27,655 bases of DNA from Alphaproteobacteria bacterium (GCA_029861675.1 JAOTYV010000022.1:1-27655), one strand, 5' to 3'. Counted from the first letter of the stretch, positions 9,480 to 19,050 are shown. Numbers and translations: made by a program. Notes: a model not told the origin generated them from the sequence alone.

Positions 9480-10705
9480 TCGGATTGGGCGACGGCGTCC
9501 TTGCCGCTCCGCGGAAGCATCACGACGAATACGTTGGCGAAGATCATGATGCCTGCAAGCATGTAGAAGACCGTGACCAGCCCATAACTGTCCGCGACGA
9601 AGCCGCCGAGCAGCGGCGTGCAGGCGCCGAGCAACGATTGCACGCCGAACATCACACTGGTGGCCGAGCCGGTGAATTCCGGCTGCACAAGATCCATCAT
9701 CCAGCTCTGGATCACCGGCCGGATAGCGAACAGGAAAAAACCCATCAGGGAGATTCCGGCGACGTAAACCGTCGGATCGGCGACGAATGTCAGACCCAGG
9801 ATCATCGCCGACGTCAACGCCAAGGCGCCGAAGACGATTGGCAGTCTTCCCGCGCGGTCCGACCAATGGCCCGCAATCGGCGCCGCGAACATGCCGGCCA
9901 ACTGCATTGCCATCAGTGTGGTTCCCATGAAAACCGTGCTCTGGTGCATGACGTCCGCGATATACAGCGGCAGGAAGGTAAACAGCCCGACTTGCGCCAT
10001 GGTGCGCAGCCCTGCCGTCATGGTGAGTCCCATCACCGCGCGGTTCCGCAACAGTGCGAAGTACCCCGACAGATAGACAGCCAACGTCATGCCGCGCTTG
10101 CCGCCATCACCGGACGGCGCATCGCTTCGCAGCAACGTTACCGCGAGCAGGGCCGCCATGATAAACGCCGGCACCGCGGCGACGAAGGCGGTGGTTTGCC
10201 AATTCAGCCACAGCAGCAGAATTCCCGCGACCAGCGGCGCCACCGCGTCGCCCGCATTCGCACCCAGCGCATGGATCGCCAGCACGTATCCCCGGCGGGT
10301 CGGATATTCGGATGCCAGATAGGACAAGGCGCCCGGATGCCAGGACTGCACTGCGGCGCCGATGAAACCGATCATGGCGTACAGCACGAAATAGACCCCG
10401 GTAAGCCCGAAGCCGACGATCGCCATGCCGCCGACGATCAGCGAGGCAATTTGCACCGCGACCCGGCGGCCGGTCATATCCACCGCGATCCCGCTGGCGA
10501 AATTTGCGGCGAACGAACTGATATGAAAAACCGTCAGGAACAACCCGGCCTGGGCATAACTCAGCCCGAAATGCTCCTTGATCATCGGCAACAGGATATA
10601 GATCGTCGCCGCGACCCAATGGGTGGCCCCGTGGCCGCACGACAGCAGCAACACCGGCCCCGGAATCTTGAACTTGAGGACTGTGGACAGCACGGTTTCG
10701 GCCAA
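9476..10705 (-). CDS. MFS transporter, Fsr-like, paralogue 2
   Basis: A 409-residue, 12-helix major facilitator related to its two neighbours: GHGATHW near the N-terminus, VDMTGRR in loop 2-3, SYLASEYPTRRGYVLAIH centrally and AIRPVIQSWMMDL in the second half. The substrate is unknown; the family is known for export of small antibiotics. The likely start is a TTG at 10705. It lies 8 bp after the stop of the upstream paralogue, whose TAAGGGGG end provides the ribosome binding site, so the two are probably co-translated. The TAG stop is formed by the right end of repeat copy 2. Confidence 0.87.
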   Translation of the reverse strand: MAETVLSTVLKFKIPGPVLLLSCGHGATHWVAATIYILLPMIKEHFGLSYAQAGLFLTVFHISSFAANFASGIAVDMTGRRVAVQIASLIVGGMAIVGFGLTGVYFVLYAMIGFIGAAVQSWHPGALSYLASEYPTRRGYVLAIHALGANAGDAVAPLVAGILLLWLNWQTTAFVAAVPAFIMAALLAVTLLRSDAPSGDGGKRGMTLAVYLSGYFALLRNRAVMGLTMTAGLRTMAQVGLFTFLPLYIADVMHQSTVFMGTTLMAMQLAGMFAAPIAGHWSDRAGRLPIVFGALALTSAMILGLTFVADPTVYVAGISLMGFFLFAIRPVIQSWMMDLVQPEFTGSATSVMFGVQSLLGACTPLLGGFVADSYGLVTVFYMLAGIMIFANVFVVMLPRSGKDAVAQSD

Positions 10706-10713
10706 TCGCCCCC

Positions 10714-11952
10714 TTAGGGGGCTGTTCCGGTAGGTTCGGCCGCATGGCGCGGCAGGATAAAGACCACCAAGTTGGCCAAGAGTAGAATTCCGGCGAGCAT
10801 ATAAAAGACGGCGGTCAAACCGTAAATCTCGGCAACAAGCCCGCCGAGGGCCGGCGTGATCGCCGACTTCACGCTTTGCACGGAGAACATCACGCTGATG
10901 GCCGAGCCGGCAAGGCTATGGGGCACGATATCCATCAGCCAGCCCTGGATGACCGGCCGTATCGCCAGCATCGTAAAGCCGAGCAGCGCAATCCCGAAAA
11001 CGAATGTCTTGCCGTCGCCAATCGCCGTCAGCAGGACGATGATCACCGACGACACGCAGAGGGATACCATGATCACGGCGCGCCTGCCGACGCGGTCGGA
11101 ATACATGCCGGCGATCGGCGCCGCGATCATGCCGCCGAGCAAGAGCGCGGTCATTGCGAATCCCGCATAGACATACGGCAGATTCAGGACGTCGACGATA
11201 TAGAACGGCAGGAAGAACTTCAGGCCGGATTGGGCCATGCTGCGGAACCCGGCCATGATCGTCAGTCCCAGCATCGCGCGCTCGCGCAACAGCATCCACA
11301 TGCCGCGCATATAGGTCCGGGCGTCGACGCCGCGCCGCGCCGCGCCGGCACCGATCGGCCGATCCTTCGGCAACAGCACCAACAGTGTAACCACCGCCAT
11401 CGTGAGGGCCGGAATGGCGCTGGCGATCGCTGTTTTCTGCCATCCGAAGGCCAGCGTGCTCAACATAAAGCCGGCGGCCAACGGCCCGACCGCTTCGCCG
11501 ACATTGGAACCGACCCCATGAATCGAGAGCACGAATGCGCGGTTGGCGGGGTATTCGGACGACAGGAAAGACATGGCCGCCGGATGCCAAAGATTGTTGG
11601 CGCTCGCGATCAGCAGGGCCATCACGGCAATCAAAGCGATATTGCCGGTAAACCCGAGCCCGACCATGGCCAAGCCGACGAGGAACAGGGCGATCACCTG
11701 AAACACGATACGCCGCCCGGATATGTCGACGACCGGCCCGCTGACCAGATTGGTGGCCAGCGAGCCGGCGTAATAGACCGTGCCGATCAGGCTGATGGCA
11801 GCGTAGGAAAAGCCGAACTCTTCACGAATTTTGGGTAGCAGCAGGAAGAAAGTCCCGGTGATCCAGTGCGATGCACCATGACCGGCGCCAAGGAGATAAG
11901 CGGCGCCGAATTCGCGCAGGCGAAACGGCGAGGGCGTGGCAGGACTGGACAA
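10714..11952 (-). CDS. MFS transporter, Fsr-like, paralogue 3
   Basis: A 412-residue, 12-helix major facilitator, first of the three in transcription order. Shared signatures are GHGASHW, VDISGRR, SFLSSEYPANRAFVLSIH and AIRPVIQGWLMDI. The frame has no ATG upstream of the first helix; a TTG at 11952 is the only reasonable initiator, after which an in-frame TGA is met about ten codons further upstream, and no clear ribosome binding site precedes it. The stop overlaps the ribosome binding region of paralogue 2. It lies 91 bp downstream of the degP-like gene and might be read from it, since no good terminator separates them. Start confidence is lower than family confidence. Confidence 0.86.
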   Translation of the reverse strand: MSSPATPSPFRLREFGAAYLLGAGHGASHWITGTFFLLLPKIREEFGFSYAAISLIGTVYYAGSLATNLVSGPVVDISGRRIVFQVIALFLVGLAMVGLGFTGNIALIAVMALLIASANNLWHPAAMSFLSSEYPANRAFVLSIHGVGSNVGEAVGPLAAGFMLSTLAFGWQKTAIASAIPALTMAVVTLLVLLPKDRPIGAGAARRGVDARTYMRGMWMLLRERAMLGLTIMAGFRSMAQSGLKFFLPFYIVDVLNLPYVYAGFAMTALLLGGMIAAPIAGMYSDRVGRRAVIMVSLCVSSVIIVLLTAIGDGKTFVFGIALLGFTMLAIRPVIQGWLMDIVPHSLAGSAISVMFSVQSVKSAITPALGGLVAEIYGLTAVFYMLAGILLLANLVVFILPRHAAEPTGTAP

Positions 11953-12043
11953 ACTTGGGAAACCGCGATGAATGAGAGATCAGCGCAGAGTAGCCGCTCT
12001 CCCAAGTGAATGCAAAAGCCGCTCGGCGTAACGTTCGGGCGGT

Positions 12044-13546
12044 TTAGCCCTTTTTACTGTCGATCTTGAGTGCGAGGAACCGCAAATCTCCGCCCTGATT
12101 GATCAACAGGAGCACCGAGCGGCGACCCGCCTTCTTGGCGCGAACGACCTGTTTGTTCACTTCGACGACCGATTTCACCTTTTCCTGATTGATCTCGACC
12201 ACGACATCGCCGACCCGAAGGCCCTTTTCCGAGGCCGAGCCTTCCTCTTCAACCTTGGTGACCACGACGCCATCGAGGTCGTCGGCCAACTCAAACCGGC
12301 TCTTCAGTTCCTTGGTAATCGCCGACAGGGTCAGCCCAAGTTCCTTGATTTCCTTGCCGCCTTTTTCGGCGCCCTGTGGCGCGGCAGGCGCGCTCAACGA
12401 CGCCTGATCGACCTTTTCAAGTTCACCCAGCCGGACGGTCAAATTCGTCTTCCGGCCGTTGCGCCAAACCACCACGCGCACATTCTTGCCGACATCCGTT
12501 TCGGCAACCATGCGCGGCAACCGGCGCGATTCGGTGACGCGGCGTCCATCGAACGTCAAAATCACGTCGCCGGTCTTGAATCCAGCGGCTTCCGCCGGAC
12601 TTTTCTTGACCACGCCGGCGACCATCGCGCCATGCGGGGATTTCAACCCAATGCTTTCGGCGATTTCGTCCGTTACCGCCTGGATCTGGACACCCAGCCA
12701 GCCGCGGCGAGTGGACCCGAAATTACGCAATTGCTTGATGACACCGGCGGCGATCTGGGACGGCACGGCAAAACCAATGCCGATGCTGCCGCCGGAAGGC
12801 GACAGGATCGCGGTGTTGATGCCAACAACGTCGCCCTTCATGTTGAACAGCGGGCCGCCGGAATTGCCGCGATTGATCGGCGCATCGGTCTGGATGTAGT
12901 CATCATAGGGACCGGACCGGATATCGCGACCACGCGCGGAAATGATGCCCGCGGTCACCGTTCCGCCAAGCCCCAACGGATTGCCGATCGCGAGAACCCA
13001 ATCGCCCACGCGCGCGCCATCGGATTCGCCGAACCGCACATAGGGCAGCTTTTTCTTCGTCTTGACCTTCAGCAAGGCGAGATCGGTCTTCGGATCCCGG
13101 CCGACCAATTTTGCCTCGAACTTCCGTCCGTCCTGCATCACCGCGGTAATTTGGTCGGAACCGTCGATTACATGATTGTTGGTGACGATGAAGCCGGTCG
13201 GGTCGATGATGAAGCCCGACCCCAGCGACGTGCCGCGCCGTTGCGGCGCTTCCCGGCGCTTGCGCTGGAACTGTTCGAAGAATTCCTTGAATGGCGACCC
13301 CGGCGGAAAATCGAACTGAGGCATGTTTTCCGGCCGGCCGGCGGCTTTCTGGGTGGTGGAAATATTCACCACGGCCGGCAGCAGACGTTCCGCGAGATCG
13401 GCGAAACTGTCCGGCGCGCCGCGCGCGTCAGCCTGTGCCAGCGGCAGCACCGCAAGGACGGAGACGAACGCAACCAGCAGCCCGTAACGGACCAGCCCGT
13501 GCGCCCTTTCGGCCACATTCGGCATCGGATGGAATGACTGTTTCAT
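12044..13546 (-). CDS. degP: Do-family periplasmic serine protease/chaperone (DegP/MucD-like)
   Basis: This is a periplasmic HtrA protease that degrades or refolds damaged envelope proteins. The 500-residue protein has a hydrophobic signal segment at about residues 21-38, a trypsin-like domain with catalytic His125 (NNHVID), Asp155 (KTDLALLKV) and Ser229 (RGNSGGPL), then two PDZ domains at about 265-355 and 400-490. A glutamine/arginine-rich linker near residues 90-105 matches the LA loop position. The ATG at 13546 has GGAGGGG immediately upstream. It lies downstream of hflK-hflC-DUF2065 on the same strand, after a 208-bp gap with a hairpin, so it probably has its own promoter. Orthology to DegP versus DegQ/MucD is not resolved here. 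Confidence 0.93.
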   Translation of the reverse strand: MKQSFHPMPNVAERAHGLVRYGLLVAFVSVLAVLPLAQADARGAPDSFADLAERLLPAVVNISTTQKAAGRPENMPQFDFPPGSPFKEFFEQFQRKRREAPQRRGTSLGSGFIIDPTGFIVTNNHVIDGSDQITAVMQDGRKFEAKLVGRDPKTDLALLKVKTKKKLPYVRFGESDGARVGDWVLAIGNPLGLGGTVTAGIISARGRDIRSGPYDDYIQTDAPINRGNSGGPLFNMKGDVVGINTAILSPSGGSIGIGFAVPSQIAAGVIKQLRNFGSTRRGWLGVQIQAVTDEIAESIGLKSPHGAMVAGVVKKSPAEAAGFKTGDVILTFDGRRVTESRRLPRMVAETDVGKNVRVVVWRNGRKTNLTVRLGELEKVDQASLSAPAAPQGAEKGGKEIKELGLTLSAITKELKSRFELADDLDGVVVTKVEEEGSASEKGLRVGDVVVEINQEKVKSVVEVNKQVVRAKKAGRRSVLLLINQGGDLRFLALKIDSKKG

Positions 13547-13718
13547 GCGCCCCTCCGTCGGCGTCCCAAAGCACCAGCCCGGAAAATCCGGATAGCGTCA
13601 GCTCAGCCCATGTGGCACCGGCTGGGATCGAAGTCAATATAATCGACAATGCTTATCGAAATAGAGGTAAATCTTCGTTAACAAGTTAGTGACACGAAAC
13701 GATTTTGTAATTTTCTAA

Positions 13719-13740
13719 GAGCGCATACGCCGAAGCGCTC
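13719..13740 (-). terminator. Possible terminator of hflK-hflC-DUF2065
   Basis: GAGCGC (13719-13724) pairs with GCGCTC (13735-13740). On the minus strand the stem is followed by TTAGAAAATT. It starts 14 nt beyond the stop of the DUF2065 gene. The stem is short and the T run broken, so termination may be partial and allow read-through to the protease gene. Confidence 0.4.
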
Positions 13741-13754
13741 AAATCGTCCCGAAT

Positions 13755-13940
13755 TTATCGGCGCACGAGCCAGACGATGCCAAATCCAACGACGGCCGCA
13801 AAAAGACCGCCATTCCGCATGATCGCCGGCGGCATTTCCAGCACCTGAGCCATTACGCGCTGCATGAATGCCGGGAACAGCGCGTACAATGCGCCCTCGA
13901 ATACAAGCACCAGGCCGAAGGCGGCAATAAAATCATCCAT
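13755..13940 (-). CDS. DUF2065 family small membrane protein
   Basis: A 61-residue protein of two membrane helices (about residues 4-24 and 42-58) with the family's pattern of a GLVLVFEG first helix, a central FP...M...PP stretch and a final GLFAAVVGFGIVWLVRR helix with a basic end. The function is unknown; genes of this family are usually found beside hflKC, as here, 26 bp after hflC on the same strand. That suggests a role around the HflKC membrane complex, but this is association only. The ATG at 13940 is the only reasonable start for a full first helix. Confidence 0.85.
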   Translation of the reverse strand: MDDFIAAFGLVLVFEGALYALFPAFMQRVMAQVLEMPPAIMRNGGLFAAVVGFGIVWLVRR

Positions 13941-13966
13941 CTGCAGCGGCCCGGTTCGGTCAACCG

Positions 13967-14848
13967 CTATTTGCGTTTGACCTTCCCGTCCCCGTCATTG
14001 TCGAAGAACCGATAGAATTCGCCCTTCGGCGGGCCGACATAGCTGGTGGTCTTGCCATCCAGTCCGGTCCGCATCGCCTGCAGGGAGCGGTAGAAATCGA
14101 AGAACCCGCGATCCCGCCCGTAAGCGTTATTGTAGAGTTGGGTTGCCTTGGCGTCGCCCTTGCCTCGGGTAATCTCCGATGTCTTGCGGGCTTCGGCAAT
14201 GATAACGCGCTGCGTCTTATCGGCGTCGGCCCGAATGCGCCGCGCATCCCGATCGCCTTCGGCCCGGATGCGGCGCGCTTCCTGTTCACGCTGGGTCTGC
14301 ATCCGGCGAAAGATCGCCTTACTGTTTTCTTCCGGCAGATCGACATGCTTGATCCGCACATCCACCACCTGGATCCCAAGATGACGGCTGCCCTCATCGA
14401 CCAGCTTGGTGATCTCCAGCATCAGCTTCGAGCGTTCGGCGGTCAGCAGGCGCGCAAGACTCGCCTTGCCGAAAACTTCCCGCAAGTTCGCGTTGATAAT
14501 GTTGTTGAGCTGGCCCTGGGCAACCGCCTCGTTGTTGACGGTCTTATAAAACTCGAGCGGATCCGTAATCCTGTAGCGCGCAAACGCGTCGACCACGAGT
14601 TGCTTCTGGTCAAGGGTCGGAACCTCGGCCTTGGAAGCGTCGAAATCCAAGACGCGTTTGTCAAAATAGACGACGTTCTGAATGAACGGGATTTTAAAAT
14701 AATAGGTCGCATCCCGGTAAGTTTCCTTCGGATCACCGAACTGCAATACCAGCGCCTGTTGATCTTCCCGAACAATGAAAATTGCACTCAGCAGCGTCGC
14801 ACCAACCAGGACGACTAGAATTCCTAAAATCAGCAAGCCGCGTTTCAT
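13967..14848 (-). CDS. hflC: HflC, SPFH-domain subunit of the HflKC complex
   Basis: With HflK it forms the large periplasm-facing membrane cage around FtsH and modulates turnover of membrane proteins. The 293-residue product begins with a membrane anchor at about residues 4-25, followed by an SPFH/band-7 domain with REDQQALVLQFGDP and VYFDKRVLDFD, a long charged helix rich in Arg, Glu and Ala (about 185-235), and a C-terminal YRSLQAM stretch as in other HflC proteins. The ATG overlaps the hflK stop by 4 bp (ATGA), indicating coupled translation and 1:1 synthesis. The neighbours hflK and DUF2065 confirm the identity. Confidence 0.95.
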   Translation of the reverse strand: MKRGLLILGILVVLVGATLLSAIFIVREDQQALVLQFGDPKETYRDATYYFKIPFIQNVVYFDKRVLDFDASKAEVPTLDQKQLVVDAFARYRITDPLEFYKTVNNEAVAQGQLNNIINANLREVFGKASLARLLTAERSKLMLEITKLVDEGSRHLGIQVVDVRIKHVDLPEENSKAIFRRMQTQREQEARRIRAEGDRDARRIRADADKTQRVIIAEARKTSEITRGKGDAKATQLYNNAYGRDRGFFDFYRSLQAMRTGLDGKTTSYVGPPKGEFYRFFDNDGDGKVKRK

Positions 14849-15981
14849 TGTTTTTCTCCCGGTGTCTCGGTACCGGCCGCTGTCGGCGAGCCCGCCCTGT
14901 TGGGCCGGAGTTTATCGAGCGGCAGATACGGCACCACGCCCGAGCCGCGCCCGGTGTCATCCAGCAGCACTTTGTCCATACCGTTGAGTACCGTCTCCAT
15001 CGTTTCGAGATAGAGTCGCCGCCGGGTCACGTCCTTGTCCTGCAGATACTCATTATAGATGGAGATGAACCGCTGTGTCTCGCCACTGGCGCGAGCGATG
15101 GTTTCCTGTTCGTAGGCTTCCGCAGCGGCGATGACCTGCGATGCCTCACCTTCAGCCCTCTGCGTCACCTCGTTTCGATAGGCGGTCGCCCCGTTGACGG
15201 CGCGTTCCTTGTCAGCGCGGGCCGCCTGCACGTCGCGGAAAGCGTCGATTACCGCCGCGGGCGGATCGACGCCCTGCATTTCGACCTGACGCACCTGAAT
15301 GCCCGCGTCATATTCGTCCAGGAGTTGCTGAATGAGTTTTCCCGTATCGGCGGTAATCGCACCGCGGCCGGTGGTCCGGGCGAACTCGAATTCGCTTTTG
15401 CCGACAATCTCGCGCATCGCGCTTTCCGCCACTACTTTGACGGTTTGTTTCGGATTGCGGACGTTGAACAAATACTTGAAGGCGTCCTTGATCTGCCAGA
15501 ACACAACGAACTGAATGTCGATAATGTTCTCGTCGCCCGTGAGCATCAGCCCCTCGGTCGACACGCTTCGAACGGCACCGGCGCGGCGTCCACTGCCGGC
15601 CGAGCGAAAACCGATCTCTTCGCGATTGACCCGGGTCACCTTCGGCGTGAACACCTCGCCGATCGGCGCGGGCGCGTTCCAATGGAGCCCCGGGTTCGAC
15701 TTCGTCCAGAATTTACCGAAGATCAGCGCGACACCCTGCTCATCGGCCTGCACCCGGTAAAACCCGGTTGCAGCCCAAAGCAGCACGAGCACGACTATTC
15801 CGCCGATGATCATGCCCTTGCCGCCGCCGCCCGGCATGATCCGTTTTAATTTATCCTGACCACGGCGCAGCATTTCCTCGAGATCGGGCGGCGGAGTCCC
15901 GCCGCCGCCACCGCCGGCGCCGCCACCGCGTCCGCCCCAAGGCCCACCACTGCCGCCACCGTTTTGATTCTGCCAAGGCAT
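14845..15981 (-). CDS. hflK: HflK, SPFH-domain subunit of the HflKC complex
   Basis: This is the partner of HflC in the FtsH-associated membrane complex. The 378-residue protein opens with a glycine-rich cytoplasmic tail (residues 8-28 are mostly Gly), typical of HflK, then an amphipathic EEMLRRGQDKLKRIMPGG segment, one membrane helix at about 57-75, the SPFH domain, and a long charged helix with TQRAEGEASQVIAAAEAYEQE. The C-terminus is proline- and threonine-rich. It is first in the hflK-hflC-DUF2065 unit. A promoter-like pair lies 80-106 bp upstream. Confidence 0.95.
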   Translation of the reverse strand: MPWQNQNGGGSGGPWGGRGGGAGGGGGGTPPPDLEEMLRRGQDKLKRIMPGGGGKGMIIGGIVVLVLLWAATGFYRVQADEQGVALIFGKFWTKSNPGLHWNAPAPIGEVFTPKVTRVNREEIGFRSAGSGRRAGAVRSVSTEGLMLTGDENIIDIQFVVFWQIKDAFKYLFNVRNPKQTVKVVAESAMREIVGKSEFEFARTTGRGAITADTGKLIQQLLDEYDAGIQVRQVEMQGVDPPAAVIDAFRDVQAARADKERAVNGATAYRNEVTQRAEGEASQVIAAAEAYEQETIARASGETQRFISIYNEYLQDKDVTRRRLYLETMETVLNGMDKVLLDDTGRGSGVVPYLPLDKLRPNRAGSPTAAGTETPGEKQ

Positions 15982-16045
15982 ATGTTTTCCTCGCCGTCTC
16001 AGATTTCATGAACGGCTGTCACTCGCCCGTCCAAACCAAGTCTTT

Positions 16046-16087
16046 CCAATCTGGGATTGGATCATATATGACAGCGTAGCCGGTCAA
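16046..16087 (-). promoter_or_regulatory. Possible promoter and operator of hflK
   Basis: Minus-strand TTGACC (16087-16082) and TATGAT (16066-16061) form a promoter-like pair with a short 15-nt spacer. Immediately downstream is a perfect palindrome, CCAATC-TGG-GATTGG (16046-16060), placed near the expected transcription start where a repressor could act. Pattern-based; no known regulator is assigned. Confidence 0.35.
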
Positions 16088-16145
16088 GCAAATGCGAAAA
16101 ACCAGCCATGCACGGCATATTGGGTAAAATAGGGAGTTTTCAACC

Positions 16146-17270
16146 ATGGCGCAGGTATCTGAGACGGAAATCCTGAACGCGCTCAAAAGGGTCGTCGACC
16201 CGGAGAGCGGCACGGACGTCGTCTCGCTCGGGATCGTCAGCGGCCTGGTTGTCAAAGACGGCAATGTGGGATTTTCGCTGGAGGTCCCGGCTGAAAAGGG
16301 CGCGGCGATGGAGCCCCTCAGAAAGGCGGCGGAAGCCGCGGTGGACGCCGTTGCCGGCGTGTTATCGGTAACGGCGGTGTTGACCGCACATCGCCCAGGC
16401 GGCGCCCCGCCGCAACAGGCACAGAGGCCGGAACAGGCGGCCGCCGCCCTCCCGGGACAACCGCTCGCGCCCGGTGTCCGAAACATCGTGGCGGTGGCCA
16501 GCGGCAAAGGCGGCGTCGGAAAATCGACCACCGCGGTGAACCTGGCCCTCGCGCTGGCAACGCAGGGCTGCACCGTCGGACTGCTCGACGCCGACATTTA
16601 TGGCCCATCGCAGCCCCGAATGATGGGCATTGCCGGAAAACCGGTCACCCACGACGGCAAGGTCCTGCAGCCGATGGAGAATTTCGGCATCAAGGTCATG
16701 TCGATGGGATTTCTGGTCGACGAAGAAACGCCGATGATCTGGCGCGGGCCAATGGTTCAAAGCGCGCTACAGCAAATGTTGCGTGACGTGAACTGGGGCG
16801 ACCTGGACGTGATGATCGTCGATATGCCGCCCGGCACCGGCGACGCGCAACTCACCATGGCGCAGCAGGTCCCGCTTGCCGGCGCCGTCATCGTTTCGAC
16901 ACCGCAGGATATTGCGCTGCTCGATGCGCGCAAGGGCTTGAACATGTTCCGCAAGGTCGATGTGCCGGTGCTCGGGATTATCGAAAACATGAGCTATTTC
17001 CTGTGCCCGAGCTGCGGCCATCAAGCGGACATCTTCGGTCATGGCGGCGCCCGGTCGGAAGCGGAACGACTCGGCATCGACTTTCTCGGCGAAATTCCAT
17101 TGCATCTGGATATCCGCGAAACCTCGGACGGCGGCCAGCCAATCGTGGTCAGCAAGCCCGATTCGGAACACGCCGCCGCCTATCGCGGGATCGCCGAAAA
17201 AGTGTGGCAGCAGCTCTCCGCCACGGACAACGCAGCGGTCCGGCAGGCGCCAAACATCGTGGTGCAATGA
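16146..17270 (+). CDS. mrp: Mrp/ApbC-type iron-sulfur cluster carrier ATPase
   Basis: This is a cytosolic P-loop ATPase of the Mrp/NBP35 family that holds and transfers Fe-S clusters to target enzymes. The 374-residue protein has an N-terminal MIP18/DUF59 domain (residues 5-80), an Ala/Gln/Pro-rich linker (85-108), then the ParA-like domain with a deviant Walker A GKGGVGKST at 120-128, LLDADIYGPSQP, and VDMPPGTGDAQL. The cluster-binding C287-P-S-C290 motif bridges the dimer. The ATG at 16146 is preceded by an AGGGAG about 8 nt upstream. The next gene begins at 17267, overlapping the stop, so the two are coupled. Confidence 0.95.
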   Translation: MAQVSETEILNALKRVVDPESGTDVVSLGIVSGLVVKDGNVGFSLEVPAEKGAAMEPLRKAAEAAVDAVAGVLSVTAVLTAHRPGGAPPQQAQRPEQAAAALPGQPLAPGVRNIVAVASGKGGVGKSTTAVNLALALATQGCTVGLLDADIYGPSQPRMMGIAGKPVTHDGKVLQPMENFGIKVMSMGFLVDEETPMIWRGPMVQSALQQMLRDVNWGDLDVMIVDMPPGTGDAQLTMAQQVPLAGAVIVSTPQDIALLDARKGLNMFRKVDVPVLGIIENMSYFLCPSCGHQADIFGHGGARSEAERLGIDFLGEIPLHLDIRETSDGGQPIVVSKPDSEHAAAYRGIAEKVWQQLSATDNAAVRQAPNIVVQ

Positions 17271-17824
17271 TGCGACCCGCGCGTCGGCAGTCGCGACGCG
17301 AAACTCCGGTGCGCCGAAACCATTTTCCCCTGCGCGCCGCCGCGCTCTTGGCCTGGGCCATGATAGGCGTGATCCTGTTCTTGGCTGTAACCGGGACGGC
17401 CAGCGGCAAACGGCCGGATCCCGAGACGTGGCGCCTCGACATGCTGCGGCGTCTGAATGCGATCCGCGCGCAACACGGCCTAACGGGGTTGCGCCTCGAC
17501 AACCGCCTCAATAAAGCCGCGCAGTTGCACACCAACAACATGATCCACCGTGATTTTTTCGATCACAAGGACCCGGATGGCGCCAAGATGACCGAACGCG
17601 CCGACGCGTTCGGATACCGCTGGCGATGGATTATCGAGAACATCGCGGCGGGTCAGCCGAACATGCACGAGGCGCTCAACGGATGGATGGCGTCGCCCGA
17701 CCATCGCGCCGCCATTCTGGACGAGCGGGTGCGCGACGCCGGCATCGGTTACAGCTACGCCCCGAACGATTGGGGCAGCGTCACGAAAATTCACTACTGG
17801 ACGTTGTTGGTCGGAAGCGAATAA
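17267..17824 (+). CDS. Membrane-anchored CAP (SCP/PR-1) domain protein
   Basis: A 185-residue protein with a very basic N-terminus, one hydrophobic segment at about residues 24-42 (uncleaved anchor or signal) and an extracytoplasmic CAP domain. CAP signatures are visible in order: AAQLHTNNMIHRDFFDH (His88 and His100), ENIAAG (Glu124) and W-MASPDHRAAIL (His146), the residues that form the family's central cavity. Bacterial CAP proteins of this YkwD-like type have no agreed activity. The start is one of two adjacent ATGs overlapping the mrp TGA (ATGATG at 17267-17272). A GC-rich inverted repeat, CGGCC/GGCCG, right after the stop (17825-17839) is too weak to call a terminator. Confidence 0.85.
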   Translation: MMRPARRQSRRETPVRRNHFPLRAAALLAWAMIGVILFLAVTGTASGKRPDPETWRLDMLRRLNAIRAQHGLTGLRLDNRLNKAAQLHTNNMIHRDFFDHKDPDGAKMTERADAFGYRWRWIIENIAAGQPNMHEALNGWMASPDHRAAILDERVRDAGIGYSYAPNDWGSVTKIHYWTLLVGSE

Positions 17825-17923
17825 CGGCCGCGTAGGCCGCTTGCCTCATCCGCCAAGCTCTGACACGATTCCGGCCGAGAAGAGCCAACCAATTCCAACC
17901 GCTAGACAAGGAGGACTGGCACG

Positions 17924-19033
17924 ATGCAGACGCGCGCCGCTGTCGCACACAAGGCCGGGGAACCGCTCAGCATAGAAACTGTGGAGCTCGACGGCCCGAA
18001 AGCCGGCGAATGCCTGGTCGAGATCAAGGCGACGGGAGTCTGCCACACCGACGATTTCACCCGCTCGGGCGAGGACCCGGAAGGTGTGTTTCCCGCGATT
18101 CTGGGCCATGAAGGTGCCGGCGTGGTGGTCGATGTCGGCGCCGGAGTCACCAGCCTGAAACCGGGCGATCATGTGATCCCGCTGTACACGCCGGAATGCC
18201 GGACCTGCGAATATTGCGTCAGCGGCAAAACCAATTTGTGCCAGTCGATCCGCGAAACCCAGGGCCAGGGCGTGATGCCGGATGGAACCAGCCGCTTCAA
18301 GCTCGGCAAGGACCCGATCTACCACTACATGGGTACGTCCACCTTTTCCAACCACACGGTGGTGCCGGAAATCGCCCTCGCCAAAATCCGCGAGGACGCC
18401 CCTTTCGATAAGGTGTGTTACATCGGCTGCGGCGTCACCACCGGGCTCGGCGCGGTGATGAACACGGCAAAGGTTGAGCCGGGCGCAAATTGCGTGGTGT
18501 TCGGGCTTGGCGGCATCGGCCTGAACGTGATTCAGGGACTGCGGATCGCCGGCGCCGACATGATCGTGGGTGTCGACCTCAATCCGAAGAAGAAGGCGTT
18601 GGCCGAAAAATTCGGCATGACTCATTTCGTCAACCCGAGTGAAGTCGGCAACGACCTGGTGGCGTATCTCGTCGACCTGACGAAGGGCGGCGCGGACTAC
18701 AGTTTCGAATGCATCGGCAACGTGAACGTCATGCGCCAGGCGCTGGAATGCGCACACAAGGGCTGGGGTGAAAGCGTTATCGTCGGCGTCGCCGGCGCCG
18801 GGCAGGAAATTTCGACCCGTCCGTTCCAACTGGTCACCGGCCGGGTCTGGCGCGGCACCGCGTTCGGCGGCGCCAAGGGCCGTACCGACGTGCCGAAAAT
18901 CGTCGACTGGTACATGAACGGCAAGATCAATATCGACGACTTGATCACCCACACTATGCCGCTGGACAAGATCAACGATGCCTTCGATCTGATGCATAGC
19001 GGCGATTCGATCCGCAGCGTCATCACCTATTGA
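17924..19033 (+). CDS. frmA: S-(hydroxymethyl)glutathione dehydrogenase / class III alcohol dehydrogenase
   Basis: It oxidises the spontaneous formaldehyde-glutathione adduct to S-formylglutathione with NAD+, the central step of formaldehyde detoxification, and can also reduce S-nitrosoglutathione. The 369-residue protein shows catalytic zinc ligands Cys40 and His62 (GHEGAG, Glu63) and the four structural-zinc cysteines Cys92, Cys95, Cys98 and Cys106, then the Rossmann motif [12 protein letters not shown]. The ATG at 17924 follows an excellent AAGGAGG. A 99-bp gap precedes it and no FrmR-type regulator gene is present. The next gene starts inside or just after its stop. In many genomes the partner S-formylglutathione hydrolase sits there; here it is an oligopeptidase. 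Also named adhC or adhI. Confidence 0.95.
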   Translation: MQTRAAVAHKAGEPLSIETVELDGPKAGECLVEIKATGVCHTDDFTRSGEDPEGVFPAILGHEGAGVVVDVGAGVTSLKPGDHVIPLYTPECRTCEYCVSGKTNLCQSIRETQGQGVMPDGTSRFKLGKDPIYHYMGTSTFSNHTVVPEIALAKIREDAPFDKVCYIGCGVTTGLGAVMNTAKVEPGANCVVFGLGGIGLNVIQGLRIAGADMIVGVDLNPKKKALAEKFGMTHFVNPSEVGNDLVAYLVDLTKGGADYSFECIGNVNVMRQALECAHKGWGESVIVGVAGAGQEISTRPFQLVTGRVWRGTAFGGAKGRTDVPKIVDWYMNGKINIDDLITHTMPLDKINDAFDLMHSGDSIRSVITY

Positions 19034-19050
19034 CCGGCGATCGGCCGACC

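Noticed and set aside
15890..15975. Glycine-codon-rich tract in hflK as a tandem DNA repeat
   Set aside because: It encodes the glycine-rich N-terminal tail usual for HflK and has no regular repeat unit.
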